This document shows positions 34,623 through 43,481 of a stretch of DNA of 64,000 nt, one piece after another. Position 1 is the stretch's first letter. Each line of letters starts with the position of its first letter. The notes under the pieces were generated by a model that was given only the letters and a program-made list of their open reading frames with translations, made no database searches and was not told the DNA's origin. The DNA is from Nitrospira sp. SG-bin1 (GTDB taxonomy: Bacteria; Nitrospirota; Nitrospiria; Nitrospirales; Nitrospiraceae): NCBI GenBank assembly GCA_002083365.1, contig LVWS01000045.1, positions 62,001 through 126,000 of the forward strand. Reading direction: 5' to 3'. The position numbers were made by a program, and so were the translations under genes.

Positions 34623-35003
34623 CTAGTTCGTCGGGGAAGGCGTGACGGCAGTTCCCCCATTTTCGGCAGCAACACCGAGAAAACGGATTGGGCGATCACC
34701 ACTAAGGTGCTCAGGAAAAATGGCATAGTCTCCGAGAATGCTGGGAACCCAAATGCTCTTGGCCGTAGGCTCACTGAACCCCGAAAACACATAGGCGAGG
34801 CCGCCGACGATTCCACCCCCTAAGGCAAATGCCGCTTTGAACGGGAAATACAAGATAGTGGCGACGGCTGAAGCTGCTCCCATCCCGGCTCCGGAATAGG
34901 TCCCTTGCTGCGCCTCAGCGGATGATGATTGACTCCAAGCCGGAGCGACAAGCATCGAACAGTACGTGATGACGACGATGAGAATCACGATTGGGAGTCT
35001 CAC
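34623..35003 (-). CDS. Exported hypothetical protein with glycine-rich hydrophobic segment
   Basis: 126 residues from a GTG start with AGGAGG seven bases upstream. A signal peptide (VILIVVITYCSMLVAPAWSQ) is followed by a glycine-zipper-like hydrophobic stretch ('GAGMGAASAVATILYFPFKAAFALGGGIVGGLAYV') and a short C-terminal region with 'GDRPIRFLG'. No family is recognised. The phrases 'GLAYVFSGF' and 'RPIRFLG' loosely resemble the small lipoprotein at 48069-48410 ('GFAYLSGY', 'HPLRWLG'), perhaps a distant relative. Confidence 0.6.
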   Translation of the reverse strand: MRLPIVILIVVITYCSMLVAPAWSQSSSAEAQQGTYSGAGMGAASAVATILYFPFKAAFALGGGIVGGLAYVFSGFSEPTAKSIWVPSILGDYAIFPEHLSGDRPIRFLGVAAENGGTAVTPSPTN

Positions 35004-35121
35004 GTGAAGTGCCTCCTTCCTTTTTCCTATTCACAACGAGGGAATACTGCACGATCATACACTAGTCCTGGCATGCGTTATAACAAATTCGTCGCCGAAT
35101 GCAACCCCTGAGCTTCAACAA

Positions 35122-35589
35122 TTAGGATGATGGCATTGGACAATCAGGAGCCAGATCCAACTCTGCCAAGATATACGAGAGCACATAGTCGACGCGATTA
35201 CTGATTCCCTGATCCAATTCGATCATCAACTCATCGGCTGAGATTCGCTGATTTTCTTGGGTTAGACCGGTCCGCATTTGGAGATCCAGCTTGCACCAAC
35301 ACACAGCTTGGGCAAACAGGTCTTCTATGCGTTCTCGGTACTGAAGACGTTCGTGGAGATTGAGCCTCGCCAAACTTTGAGCGAGTAGGCCGGTAAGGCC
35401 TATCTTTTGTCGAAGGATCGACAACTGATCGACCTTCATCTCAACGGCAACCTGGATACCCGCTTTCCAACTCCGTTTTTTCACGTTAAACACACAGGCC
35501 AGTACATCGGGTTGCCCCTCTATCGGTTCAGGCCCGAAGAAGAACGTAACTCGATGAGATGGGGTATCCCGAGTTGAGTCTAGATTCAT
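35122..35589 (-). CDS. Hypothetical protein
   Basis: 155 residues, cytoplasmic, mixed alpha/beta at the start ('VTFFFGPEPIEGQPDVLACVFNVKKRSWKAGIQVAVEM') and helical afterwards. No recognised domain and no signal peptide. It stands alone on the minus strand, divergent from the M24 peptidase gene, with an ATG at 35589. Confidence 0.6.
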   Translation of the reverse strand: MNLDSTRDTPSHRVTFFFGPEPIEGQPDVLACVFNVKKRSWKAGIQVAVEMKVDQLSILRQKIGLTGLLAQSLARLNLHERLQYRERIEDLFAQAVCWCKLDLQMRTGLTQENQRISADELMIELDQGISNRVDYVLSYILAELDLAPDCPMPSS

Positions 35590-35660
35590 GGGATGTCATT
35601 GTACCATGGTTCATACAGAGACGTGGAGCTTGATTGACGCTCCTATACCTCGGGGATAAG

Positions 35661-36875
35661 ATGGGAGCCTTCATGCGAAACATTGCTTGCCACAAGCGGA
35701 TCGTTGCGATTCAAGAAACCCTCCGTAGCATGGGTACAGTTGACGGATGGCTTTTTTACGACTTCCGCGGCAGCGATCCGCTCGCCTATAGAGTGTTACT
35801 CCTTGATCCAACCCTGCATGTCACTCGGCGCTGGTACTATTGGATCCCAACGTCGGGGGAACCGGTCAAACTCCTTCACAAGATCGAACCACACGTGCTG
35901 GATGAGTTACCCGGTCAGGTCCAACAGTACGTCTCATGGGAGCAGCAACATGCCCTATTAGCCTCCATATTGCGAGGTCGACGGCGAATCGCCATGCAGT
36001 ATTCGCCGTTCAACGCAGTTCCGTATATGTCCAGAGTCGATGCCGGTACCGTCGAATTGATTCGAAGTTTTGGGATTGAGGTAATCACCTCAGCCGATCT
36101 CGTCCAACGATTCGAAGCGGTCTGGACAGATGAACAACTGGAATCCCACCGGTACGCCGTGACGGCACTCAGAAAGATTGTCGACGAAGCCTTCGACCAT
36201 GTGGCGTCTTGCCTCACTAACGAACGTCGGCTATCAGAATATGGTTTGCAACAGTTCATACTCACACGTATTCACGATGCAGGTATGACAACGTCCAGTG
36301 CTCCCATTGCAGCTGTCGACGCCCATAGCGCCGATCCTCATTACGGGCCCACTGAACCCGCTTCTTCACTGATCACCAGAGACAACCTAGTTCTGATCGA
36401 CTTATGGGCGAAACAAACGACACAGGGCTCGGTCTATGGCGATATCACTTGGACTGGCTACACCGGGACGCAGGTACCCGCAAAGCACCGCACGATCTTC
36501 GAACATGTTCGGCACGGACGCGATGCGGCCCTATCGTTTGTTCAGGATCAAGTGGCGGCAGGCCGTTTTCCCTGCGGATGGGAAGTCGATGATGTTTGTC
36601 GGAATACGATTCGGGCCGCGGGCTATGGTGACTTCTTCATTCATCGAACCGGCCATTCGATCGGGGAAGAGGTTCATGGTAACGGAGCCAATATCGACAA
36701 CCTGGAAACGCAGGATGGTCGTCGGTTGCTGCCCAGAACTTGCTTTTCTATTGAACCGGGGATTTACCTGCCCGGAGAGTTTGGGATCAGGAGTGAGCTG
36801 GACGTCTACATTTCGGATCGAGAAACCGTGGTGCATGGCCTACCACTTCAAACTGAAATTATTTCGCTTCTATGA
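35661..36875 (+). CDS. M24-family metallopeptidase (Xaa-Pro aminopeptidase-like)
   Basis: About 404 residues; the start may be the ATG at 35661 or 35673, each with a G-rich site, and the frame is open to a TTG at 35634. The pita-bread fold ligands are all present: Asp in 'VLIDLWAK', Asp in 'VYGDITW', His in 'RTGHSIGEEVHG', Glu in 'FSIEPGIY' and Glu in 'GIRSELDVYI'. The N-terminal creatinase-type domain is intact. It probably cleaves N-terminal residues before proline. The cytoplasmic location is inferred from the lack of a signal peptide. Confidence 0.88.
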   Translation: MGAFMRNIACHKRIVAIQETLRSMGTVDGWLFYDFRGSDPLAYRVLLLDPTLHVTRRWYYWIPTSGEPVKLLHKIEPHVLDELPGQVQQYVSWEQQHALLASILRGRRRIAMQYSPFNAVPYMSRVDAGTVELIRSFGIEVITSADLVQRFEAVWTDEQLESHRYAVTALRKIVDEAFDHVASCLTNERRLSEYGLQQFILTRIHDAGMTTSSAPIAAVDAHSADPHYGPTEPASSLITRDNLVLIDLWAKQTTQGSVYGDITWTGYTGTQVPAKHRTIFEHVRHGRDAALSFVQDQVAAGRFPCGWEVDDVCRNTIRAAGYGDFFIHRTGHSIGEEVHGNGANIDNLETQDGRRLLPRTCFSIEPGIYLPGEFGIRSELDVYISDRETVVHGLPLQTEIISLL

Positions 36876-36911
36876 CGACCTCGTCATGTCTGAACGTGCT
36901 CTGACCATTTC

Positions 36912-36941
36912 TTGACACCATGTCGGACGGGCGGCTAGATT
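36912..36941 (+). promoter_or_regulatory. Sigma70-type promoter for the TatA-like gene
   Basis: TTGACA (36912-36917) and TAGATT (36936-36941) with an 18-base spacer, about 48 bases before the ATG at 36989. A second TTGACA at 36949 has no matching -10 box. Confidence 0.5.
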
Positions 36942-36988
36942 CACTCATTTGACAAGGGTACCTCCGCCGATCACTTGCGAGGCCGTAC

Positions 36989-37795
36989 ATGTTCGGCACA
37001 ATGGGTTTTTCGGAACTTATCATTATTCTCATCATCCTGTTGATCATTTTCGGAGCAGGTCGTCTACCGCAGATCGGCGAGGGTGTCGGCAAGGCATTGA
37101 AGGGGTTTAGAAAAGAAGTGAACGAAGTGCCCCAGCCCGCTCCGGACGAGACTCAACCAGCAACGGGGGCGCCACCAGTGATTCAGGTTTCGACCCACAT
37201 CATCTCGCCGCCAACACCGCCACCGAGCATAGGATCATCGCCAGTAACGACTCGGCCAAACACTCCTTATGTCCCTGGTCCGGAGCTGACGCCTGGTACC
37301 ACTGCTTCACTGCAGTACAATGCAAGCCTTCAAACTCCGCGGGCATCCGTTCCTCCCTCAAATCAGACACCGGCATCTGCCTCCAGCCAAGTGATCTCAA
37401 TGGAAGAACGGGCTGCAGCTCCCCCTCCGAGGTCCCAGGCTTCGTATCCATCGTTGCCCGCTGGTTCCCAAGCAAAAGGGACGGCTAAACGGCCTTCGGC
37501 CATTGTGAACAAAGATGCGGTGGCTCGTGTACAGGCGCAACAGGCCGCGCTCAAGGCAAAAACGATGCAATCAGCGGCGGCAGTATCGCCCGATGACCTG
37601 CAACACCTCGGTGAAGGCCTGGGAGAGGTCGTGCGAACGTTCCGGCAAGCCGTGTCCGATGTTCAAAACAGTGTCGACCCTCAAATGCGTACCATCCAAG
37701 CAGAAATGGATGCGGCCCAAAAGGAAATTCAGCAGTCCCTCGAAGCCGCTAAAGAACTACCACACGTGCAAGAAGACCGTCAGAAATCTGCATAA
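36989..37795 (+). CDS. TatA/TatB-family protein with long extension and repeated amphipathic helix
   Basis: 268 residues against about 60-90 for TatA and 170 for TatB. Residues 7-22 form the membrane helix ('GFSELIIILIILLIIF'), followed by the 'FGAGRLPQIGEGVGKALKGF' amphipathic helix typical of TatA. A Pro/Ser/Thr-rich disordered linker (about 48-165) follows. Residues 204-225 resemble the first amphipathic helix again (9 of 22 identical, others similar), and a predicted coiled coil ends the chain. It should belong to the twin-arginine export system or a TatA-like scaffold. No tatC lies nearby. Confidence 0.8.
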   Translation: MFGTMGFSELIIILIILLIIFGAGRLPQIGEGVGKALKGFRKEVNEVPQPAPDETQPATGAPPVIQVSTHIISPPTPPPSIGSSPVTTRPNTPYVPGPELTPGTTASLQYNASLQTPRASVPPSNQTPASASSQVISMEERAAAPPPRSQASYPSLPAGSQAKGTAKRPSAIVNKDAVARVQAQQAALKAKTMQSAAAVSPDDLQHLGEGLGEVVRTFRQAVSDVQNSVDPQMRTIQAEMDAAQKEIQQSLEAAKELPHVQEDRQKSA

Positions 37796-38040
37796 CCCTT
37801 GCCTGACCGCTCTCCATAGCGCTCTCAAGTCTCTTGCCGACTAAGGTTATTGGCGCTTCACCAACCCAGAGGATTCCTATCGCTGTAGACTGATACCAAA
37901 GCCCGGCACCGGAATCTTGAACACAAGCTTAATAGGAGAGGCAGTGAGGGAAGTATCGATGTGTACGGGTCGCGCAAGAAATCTTTCTTGATGCTGCTAC
38001 GAGATTATTACTGATCTGAACAAGATACGCTCGTTCAGCT

Positions 38041-38559
38041 TCACGAAGGATTCCGACTCCGATTCAAGGACTCAACTAATCCGACCAGTTGCTCCTGTAC
38101 TTTTTTATCCAAGTCCACGAACTGGATGCCCATACCTGGAAATAGAAGGTATCGCTCCGGCTTGTGGCGAATCCAAGCGACCTTCGCCTTCGCTTTTAGC
38201 TTGTCCCACGGCCGATCAGGAAGCGAAAATTCGACCGTCAGTTCTGTACCTGGACTAAGAGGAGTACCGCTCTCGATAAAGAGCCCTCCACCACCGATTC
38301 CACCGGTCAGACTATCAAACTGCTTTCCTTCTGGCGTCGTATACCGAATTTTCAAGGCAAGCGGTGCACGAGGCTGCGTACGACAATGAGCGAATCGGGC
38401 ATCCTCCCCGCTGACAAGCACTCGTTCAATGATCGCACCCCACGACATGCCGCCCAAAAGCTGACCCGACGTGTCGTGTATGTTGATCGCCTCCCGCCCC
38501 TGATCAATAACGAGGGATTTCCCCTGGTGTCCAACAGTGGAAACGACAGGAAACGTCAT
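38041..38559 (-). CDS. PilZ-like domain protein (tandem copy 2)
   Basis: 172 residues. An N-terminal beta-rich part of about 55 residues ('VIDQGREAINIHDTSGQLLGGMSWGAIIE') precedes a PilZ-type barrel with 'RAPLALKIRYTTPEG', 'GGIGGGGLFIESGTPL' and 'FPGMGIQFVDLD'. In classical PilZ domains RxxxR and (D/N)xSxxG bind cyclic di-GMP. Here the second motif reads GGIGGGG without the acidic residue or serine, so binding is doubtful. It is similar in length and layout to the gene immediately upstream. Confidence 0.78.
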   Translation of the reverse strand: MTFPVVSTVGHQGKSLVIDQGREAINIHDTSGQLLGGMSWGAIIERVLVSGEDARFAHCRTQPRAPLALKIRYTTPEGKQFDSLTGGIGGGGLFIESGTPLSPGTELTVEFSLPDRPWDKLKAKAKVAWIRHKPERYLLFPGMGIQFVDLDKKVQEQLVGLVESLNRSRNPS

Positions 38560-38605
38560 AACGTCATCCCTACCTTTTCCGAGTGGCCTAAGTCAGAAGC
38601 CGATC

Positions 38606-39124
38606 CTACGCTGCTTGCCCCATGTTCTGGATCGATTTCACTAACGCATGGATTCGCTCACGGACATCCTCGGCTATCTCAGTGAACCGGACCCCCATTC
38701 CGGGACTGAACGTATATTGGTCGGCTTTTGGACAAACCCACGCTACGGTTCCTTTTGCCGGCATCCATTCCTCGGGTTTTTCGGGAAACGAGAACTCCAT
38801 GGCGAGCTTCGTTCCTACTGGAAGTGGAGTTTGACTTTCGATAAATAACCCCCCACCACCAATGCCGCCCGCTCGGCTTTCGAACAGCAACCCCTCTGGG
38901 CTGTTGTAGCGTACACGGAAAGCAAGAGATATGCGCGGTTCTGATCGGACTTCTTTTTGAACGGACACCTTTCGATAGGCGAGAATTTGATCGATGACAA
39001 AGTCCCAGGATAGATTACCGATGATCTCCCCATTCGTACCGAATAAGACGACCATTTCACGTTCTGAGTCAAGCTCGATAGCTTTGGCTTTGTGCCGAAG
39101 ACTCAAAGAAACAGGGTATTTCAC
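38606..39124 (-). CDS. PilZ-like domain protein (tandem copy 1)
   Basis: 172 residues from the GTG at 39124, a start chosen because it gives exactly the length of the neighbouring paralogue; GGAGGG stands just before it. The frame is open to a TTG at 39187. Same layout as copy 2: 'NLSWDFVIDQIL', then 'RISLAFRVRYNSPEG', 'GGIGGGGLFIESQTPL' and 'FSPGMGVRFTEIA'. The two genes arose by tandem duplication and have diverged considerably. A role in c-di-GMP signalling or surface behaviour is only inferred from the fold. Confidence 0.75.
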   Translation of the reverse strand: MKYPVSLSLRHKAKAIELDSEREMVVLFGTNGEIIGNLSWDFVIDQILAYRKVSVQKEVRSEPRISLAFRVRYNSPEGLLFESRAGGIGGGGLFIESQTPLPVGTKLAMEFSFPEKPEEWMPAKGTVAWVCPKADQYTFSPGMGVRFTEIAEDVRERIHALVKSIQNMGQAA

Positions 39125-39270
39125 AAGCCCTCCATCCGAGACACGCACGAGGCAAGTATAGCGCGGCCTTTCCCATTGTCGAGGCAAAGAGAAGGAGGCT
39201 AGTGAGAGAACGAGCCTGAACTATCTAGGCAGGAGAAGAGACGGCTTCGGTCCTCTCAATAAATAACTGG

Positions 39271-39305
39271 CAGGGTCATTGACCACTTGCAGAATTTATC
39301 AATGA
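39271..39305 (-). repeat. Inverted repeat after clpX
   Basis: GTCATTGA and TCAATGAC, perfect 8-base arms separated by about 16 bases, lie directly after the clpX stop codon. There is no T-run of the terminator kind next to them; a weak hairpin or protein site is possible. Confidence 0.3.
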
Positions 39306-40562
39306 CTACGCAGTCTTAGCGTCTTTTTCCTGTTCGAATATACGCATCGGTGGGTTTTTGCCCAAGATTGCGTCTTCCGTTATTACCACCTCGACGATCT
39401 GCTTCTGAGAAGGAGCATCGTACATGACGTCAAGCATGACTTCTTCCAGGATAGCCCTCAGGCCTCTGGCACCGGTCTTCTGCGCATAAGCTTTTCGCGC
39501 CACCGCTCCCAATGCCCCTTCCGTGAATCGGAGCTTGACCTTTTCGAACGACAGCAGTTTTTCGTACTGCTTGGTCAATGCATTCCGGGGTTCGGTGAGG
39601 ATACGGATCAACGCGCGCTCGTCCAACTCCTCTAACGTGGCTACGACCGGTAACCGCCCTACGAATTCCGGTATCAGGCCGTACTTCAGAAAATCTTCAG
39701 GCTGAACCTTCGCCAGGAGATCACCCAAGCGAACATCGTTTCGCCCGAGGATCTCGGCCCCAAATCCCATCGACTTTCGATTCAGACGCTGCTCAATGAT
39801 CTGTTCCAAACCGACAAATGCTCCACCGCAGATGAACAGAATATTGCTGGTATTGACCTGAATAAATTCTTGATGGGGATGTTTCCTTCCGCCCTGCGGG
39901 GGAACGTTCGCGACCGTACCCTCAATCAGCTTCAGTAATGCTTGCTGAACGCCCTCGCCAGACACATCACGGGTAATAGACGGACTGTCGCTTTTCCGAC
40001 TGATCTTGTCAATTTCATCGATGTACACAATCCCGCGCTCAGCCCGTTCTACATCATAGTCCGCGGCTTGCAAAAGCTTCAGAATGATATTTTCGACATC
40101 TTCGCCTACATAACCAGCTTCCGTTAAAGTCGTGGCATCAGCGAGAGTGAACGGAACATCCAGGTACTTGGCCAAGGTCTGGGCTAGGAGGGTCTTTCCG
40201 GTTCCGGTCGGACCCACCATGAGGATATTGCCCTTCTGAAGTTCAATATCGTCGACTTCTTTTTCCTTTGAGGAAATACGCTTGTAATGATTGTGCACGG
40301 CCACCGAGAGAATGCGTTTCGCCCGCTCCTGTCCGATGACATACTGATCGAGATGATGTTTGATTTCTGCTGGTTTCTTGAGTTTGGACGAAATTTCTTC
40401 TTTGGCCTCTTCCCAATCTTCCGCAATGATGTCATTGCAAAGGTTGACACACTCATCACAGATATACACCGTCGGTCCGGCAATCAGCTTTCGCACCTCA
40501 TCACGGCTTTTCCCACAGAACGAACAGCGCAAGTGTCGGTCCATCTTTTCCTGCTTTGCCAT
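39306..40562 (-). CDS. clpX: ATP-dependent Clp protease ATP-binding subunit ClpX
   Basis: 418 residues. The N-terminal zinc-binding domain ('[11 protein letters not shown]', 'CDECVNLC') recognises substrates. The AAA+ domain has Walker A 'GPTGTGKT', Walker B '[10 protein letters not shown]', the pore loop within '[11 protein letters not shown]' and sensor region '[11 protein letters not shown]'. It unfolds proteins for ClpP. It is the third gene of tig-clpP-clpX, 14 bases after clpP, with a G-rich ribosome binding site. Confidence 0.97.
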   Translation of the reverse strand: MAKQEKMDRHLRCSFCGKSRDEVRKLIAGPTVYICDECVNLCNDIIAEDWEEAKEEISSKLKKPAEIKHHLDQYVIGQERAKRILSVAVHNHYKRISSKEKEVDDIELQKGNILMVGPTGTGKTLLAQTLAKYLDVPFTLADATTLTEAGYVGEDVENIILKLLQAADYDVERAERGIVYIDEIDKISRKSDSPSITRDVSGEGVQQALLKLIEGTVANVPPQGGRKHPHQEFIQVNTSNILFICGGAFVGLEQIIEQRLNRKSMGFGAEILGRNDVRLGDLLAKVQPEDFLKYGLIPEFVGRLPVVATLEELDERALIRILTEPRNALTKQYEKLLSFEKVKLRFTEGALGAVARKAYAQKTGARGLRAILEEVMLDVMYDAPSQKQIVEVVITEDAILGKNPPMRIFEQEKDAKTA

Positions 40563-40576
40563 GTACCCCCCCTGCG

Positions 40577-41215
40577 TTACTTGCCTTTGATTCCGTCTTT
40601 TGCTCCGTCGCCGGATTCTCCTGCCTTCAGAAATTTCGGTGGTCGCGTAATGACCTCGTCGATGAGACCGTATCGTTTCGCTTCTTCTCCTGACATGAAA
40701 TAGTCTCGTTCCGTGTCATGCGCGATTTTCTCGATCGGCTGTCCGGTGTGTTTGGCCAGAATTTCATTGAGGCGTTCGCGAATCTTAAGAATTTCTCGGG
40801 CATGGATGTCGATTTCCGTCGCCTGTCCTTGGAATCCTCCCAAGGGTTGGTGGATCATCACCCGCGCATTGGGCAGGGCAAATCGCTTGCCCTTTGTTCC
40901 GGCGGTCAAGAGGAGCGCTCCCATACTGGCGGCCTGACCGAGACAGATGGTGTTGATCGGGGGCTTCACGTATTGCATGGTATCGTAAATGCCCAACCCG
41001 GCGGTCACACTGCCCCCGGGCGAATTGACATAGAGATTAATGTCTTTTTCAGGATCTTCCGCTTCAAGAAAGAGAAGTTGAGCAATGACCAAATTGGCGA
41101 ACACGTCATCGATTGGGGCGCCCAAGAAAATGATGCGATCTTTGAGAAGGCGCGAGTAAATGTCATAGGCTCGTTCGCCTCGATTCGTTTGCTCCACGAC
41201 GATCGGGACCAGCAT
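40577..41215 (-). CDS. clpP: ATP-dependent Clp protease proteolytic subunit
   Basis: 212 residues from the ATG at 41215, which has GGAAAGGAA about nine bases upstream; the frame is open further back, but ClpP proteins normally begin near 'LVPIVVEQ'. The catalytic Ser ('[11 protein letters not shown]'), His ('VMIHQPLGG') and Asp ('DTERDYFMS') are present. It forms the barrel that degrades substrates delivered by ClpX. It lies 73 bases after tig. Confidence 0.96.
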   Translation of the reverse strand: MLVPIVVEQTNRGERAYDIYSRLLKDRIIFLGAPIDDVFANLVIAQLLFLEAEDPEKDINLYVNSPGGSVTAGLGIYDTMQYVKPPINTICLGQAASMGALLLTAGTKGKRFALPNARVMIHQPLGGFQGQATEIDIHAREILKIRERLNEILAKHTGQPIEKIAHDTERDYFMSGEEAKRYGLIDEVITRPPKFLKAGESGDGAKDGIKGK

Positions 41216-41288
41216 GTTGCTCGATTCCTTTCCTTGATAAACCGCATGTCCGTGCTCCATGCACCTCCGGTACAATGGGCGACTGCGT

Positions 41289-42605
41289 TTATCCTTGTAT
41301 GACCGCTTGACGATAGACGACGTCCAGCGCCTTGTCGGCCAAGATCCTTGCTCGTAACTCCTCAATGGCATCCTGGCCACCGGCCTGGATCATTTTCACG
41401 AGATCGGCCACTGGTACCCTGAGTTCCGTGGCCAATCGTGTCACTTCATTGTTCAAATCGTCCTGGCTCACCGACAAGCCCTCTTTCTCAGCGATGGCCT
41501 CAAGGATCAATCCCGCTTTGACGCGACGATTCGCTTCTTCACGGTTCTCTTCACGGATTCTCTTCAGTTCTTCCGCCTCGGGCGCAGGAAGGGATTCGGT
41601 GGCTTTGCCGCGCGACCGAGCCTGTAATTTCTGCCGTACAATCGTGCTGAGCTCTCGCTCAACGAGTGTGTCGGGGAGATCGAAATGATGGGTGTCGATG
41701 AGACGTTTGAGAAGCGTATCTTTATAGGACTCCTCGACATCCTTCTTGAGCGCCTGTTCCATCTGGCCGCGCAACTTGTCTCGTAATTCTTGGAGTGACG
41801 TGTAGGGCCCGCAGTCTTTGGCAAACTCATCGTCAAGGATGGGGAGCTTCTTCTGTTTCACCCCCTTTATCGCTAGACGGAAACGGACAGTTTTTCCGGC
41901 AACTCGTTGATCCGGATGGCTCACTGGATAGGTCTGAGGAATTTCCACGATACCCCCGGCCTGTTTCCCGATCAGATGAGCATCTATTTCTATCCCCAGC
42001 AAGGCGGCTTTCGATCCAACCTTATGGAGTTGGCCTTCCTTCTTCGTGCCTTCCAGAGGAGTTCCATCCAAAAATCCTTCGAGATCGACGACAGCATAGT
42101 CACCTTCGGCTAGAACTGTACCGGCTTCGGCCTCATCCAGCCGAGCCTGTTGTTCACGCAATACTTCCAGGGCTCGATCTACCTGTTCTTCCGCAACGGT
42201 GCGCTTGTCGGCCTGGAGGGAAATAGGATTCGGGGACTTGTAGTCGCGAAGTTGGATGGTGGGCTTAATTTCGACTGTCGCCGTGAAGATAAACGGAGAA
42301 TCTTTTTTTATTTTGACGCGATCCAGTGGGGGAATATCCACCACCACTGGATTGATCCCGGCCTGTTTGATCGCTCGACCATAGAAATCCGGCACGAGCT
42401 TCCGGATCACGTCTTCTTCTATTGTTTTAGCATAACGCTTTTCCAAAATGGCCACCGGAGCTTTCCCGGGACGAAACCCTGGAATCTGGACCTGGCGATT
42501 GAGTTCCAAATATGCACGTGAAAATTGCTGCGTCACTTCATCGGCGGGCACCTCAATCTTCAAGGCGCGTTTCATCGGCCCCAATTCGGTCACTTCCATT
42601 TTCAT
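41289..42605 (-). CDS. tig: Trigger factor, ribosome-associated chaperone and prolyl isomerase
   Basis: About 438 residues from the ATG at 42605 (42599 also possible). Upstream codons of the open frame read through the tRNA-Leu gene and are not real. The ribosome-binding domain has '[15 protein letters not shown]'. The FKBP-type isomerase domain (about 160-245) has '[14 protein letters not shown]', and a long helical C-terminal chaperone domain follows. It is the first gene of tig-clpP-clpX. Confidence 0.94.
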   Translation of the reverse strand: MKMEVTELGPMKRALKIEVPADEVTQQFSRAYLELNRQVQIPGFRPGKAPVAILEKRYAKTIEEDVIRKLVPDFYGRAIKQAGINPVVVDIPPLDRVKIKKDSPFIFTATVEIKPTIQLRDYKSPNPISLQADKRTVAEEQVDRALEVLREQQARLDEAEAGTVLAEGDYAVVDLEGFLDGTPLEGTKKEGQLHKVGSKAALLGIEIDAHLIGKQAGGIVEIPQTYPVSHPDQRVAGKTVRFRLAIKGVKQKKLPILDDEFAKDCGPYTSLQELRDKLRGQMEQALKKDVEESYKDTLLKRLIDTHHFDLPDTLVERELSTIVRQKLQARSRGKATESLPAPEAEELKRIREENREEANRRVKAGLILEAIAEKEGLSVSQDDLNNEVTRLATELRVPVADLVKMIQAGGQDAIEELRARILADKALDVVYRQAVIQG

Positions 42606-42644
42606 CGTCGAAATCGAACTCCCTGCCTCGTCGGATGGTAGTAG

Positions 42645-42727
42645 TGGTGCGAGAGGGGGGACTTGAACCCCCACGGTTGCCCACGAGATCCTAAGTCTCG
42701 CGCGTCTGCCAGTTCCGCCACTCTCGC
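42645..42727 (-). tRNA. tRNA-Leu (anticodon UAG)
   Basis: The reverse strand folds as a class II tRNA: acceptor GCGAGAG pairs with CTCTCGC, anticodon stem CGAGA/TCTCG, loop CTTAGGA giving UAG, T-arm GGTTCAAGTCC and encoded CCA. It stands 40 bases before tig on the same strand and may be cut from the tig transcript. Confidence 0.95.
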
Positions 42728-42804
42728 ACGGTCGAGGATGCCCGCGGAGCTGTCACCTTTTTTGATGGTGACCTGAGAAGCAAAAACACGCGATGTCGTA
42801 TAGC

Positions 42805-42834
42805 GTTGTACCGTTGGACGTATGTAAGTGTCAA
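42805..42834 (-). promoter_or_regulatory. Sigma70-type promoter for tRNA-Leu(UAG) and possibly tig-clpP-clpX
   Basis: Read on the minus strand: TTGACA (42829-42834), an 18-base spacer and TACAAC (42805-42810). The tRNA begins 77 bases downstream. A leader hairpin (GTCACC/GGTGAC, loop with six A) lies between promoter and tRNA, near 42754-42775. The stretch 42835-43019 shows nothing further that I can support. Confidence 0.5.
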
Positions 42835-43019
42835 CCCATACGACCGGGGGTATTCTATCCCTAGTATGAATGGCCCAGCCGAACCGCTTGATGCCCTCCT
42901 TCTCCCCGTACTTGATCGCAATCGCTGCGTTCCTACGTACACCACAGTCCATCCCTAACACATATTGTTTTATTGTTTCCGATAAGAGAGTCGCCATCCG
43001 CCGAACTCCTCTCCGTCAG

Positions 43020-43049
43020 GACCGGCAAGGATTGCTCACCTTGCCGGTC
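43020..43049. repeat. Perfect inverted repeat overlapping the tRNA-Ser promoter
   Basis: GACCGGCAAGG and CCTTGCCGGTC, 11 base pairs with an 8-base loop. The right arm covers the -35 box of the promoter before tRNA-Ser(GGA). There is no T-run on either side, so it is unlikely to be a terminator. It could be an operator for a dimeric protein or a dispersed palindromic element. Confidence 0.5.
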
Positions 43050-43069
43050 ACGAATACGCATGCTAAGAT
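43041..43069 (+). promoter_or_regulatory. Promoter for tRNA-Ser(GGA), possibly also the SRP RNA
   Basis: TTGCCG (43041-43046) and TAAGAT (43064-43069) with a 17-base spacer. Transcription would begin near 43076, about 19 bases before the tRNA. The SRP RNA 110 bases downstream has no clear promoter of its own and may share it. Confidence 0.55.
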
Positions 43070-43094
43070 GCCTTGCCTTTGCACTTCTCGATGC

Positions 43095-43184
<90 letters not shown>

Positions 43185-43294
43185 AACCGAGCTTGCTCGT
43201 ACCGGCGGCTCTTCTAGGCTTTATGCTTTATCGTAATTGACGCCGCCGAATAGACACCTCAAGCGGGAACTGTGTTGGAGGGTCTCGTGAAAAA

Positions 43295-43400
43295 TAGGGG
43301 CTGGGCCCTGTGCAATAGGACCCTGTGAACCCCGCCAGGTCCGGAAGGAAGCAACGGTAAGCAGTCAGTTCTGTGTGCCGCAGGATCACCTGGCCCCACT
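43295..43400 (+). ncRNA. ffs: Signal recognition particle RNA, small bacterial (4.5S) type
   Basis: The conserved apical region CCAGGTCCGGAAGGAAGCA, followed by GGTAAGCAG, is the domain IV signature bound by Ffh. Flanking arms pair (GGGGCTGGG at the start with CCTGGCCCC at the end), giving one long hairpin of about 105 bases. Ends are approximate. It sits just upstream of dnaX, a placement common in bacteria. Confidence 0.92.
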
Positions 43401-43481
43401 TCTCTAGAAACTTGCGAATGAGGCGCGTCATACATACCTGCAAGATCTGCTAGTGACTTAACATCGGGAGCATGGCGACAG

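Noticed and set aside
42602..42997. Minus-strand frame of 131 residues upstream of tig
   Set aside because: It runs through the tRNA-Leu(UAG) gene, giving the usual 'AELADARDLGSRG' pseudo-peptide; the remainder has no domain or conserved start.
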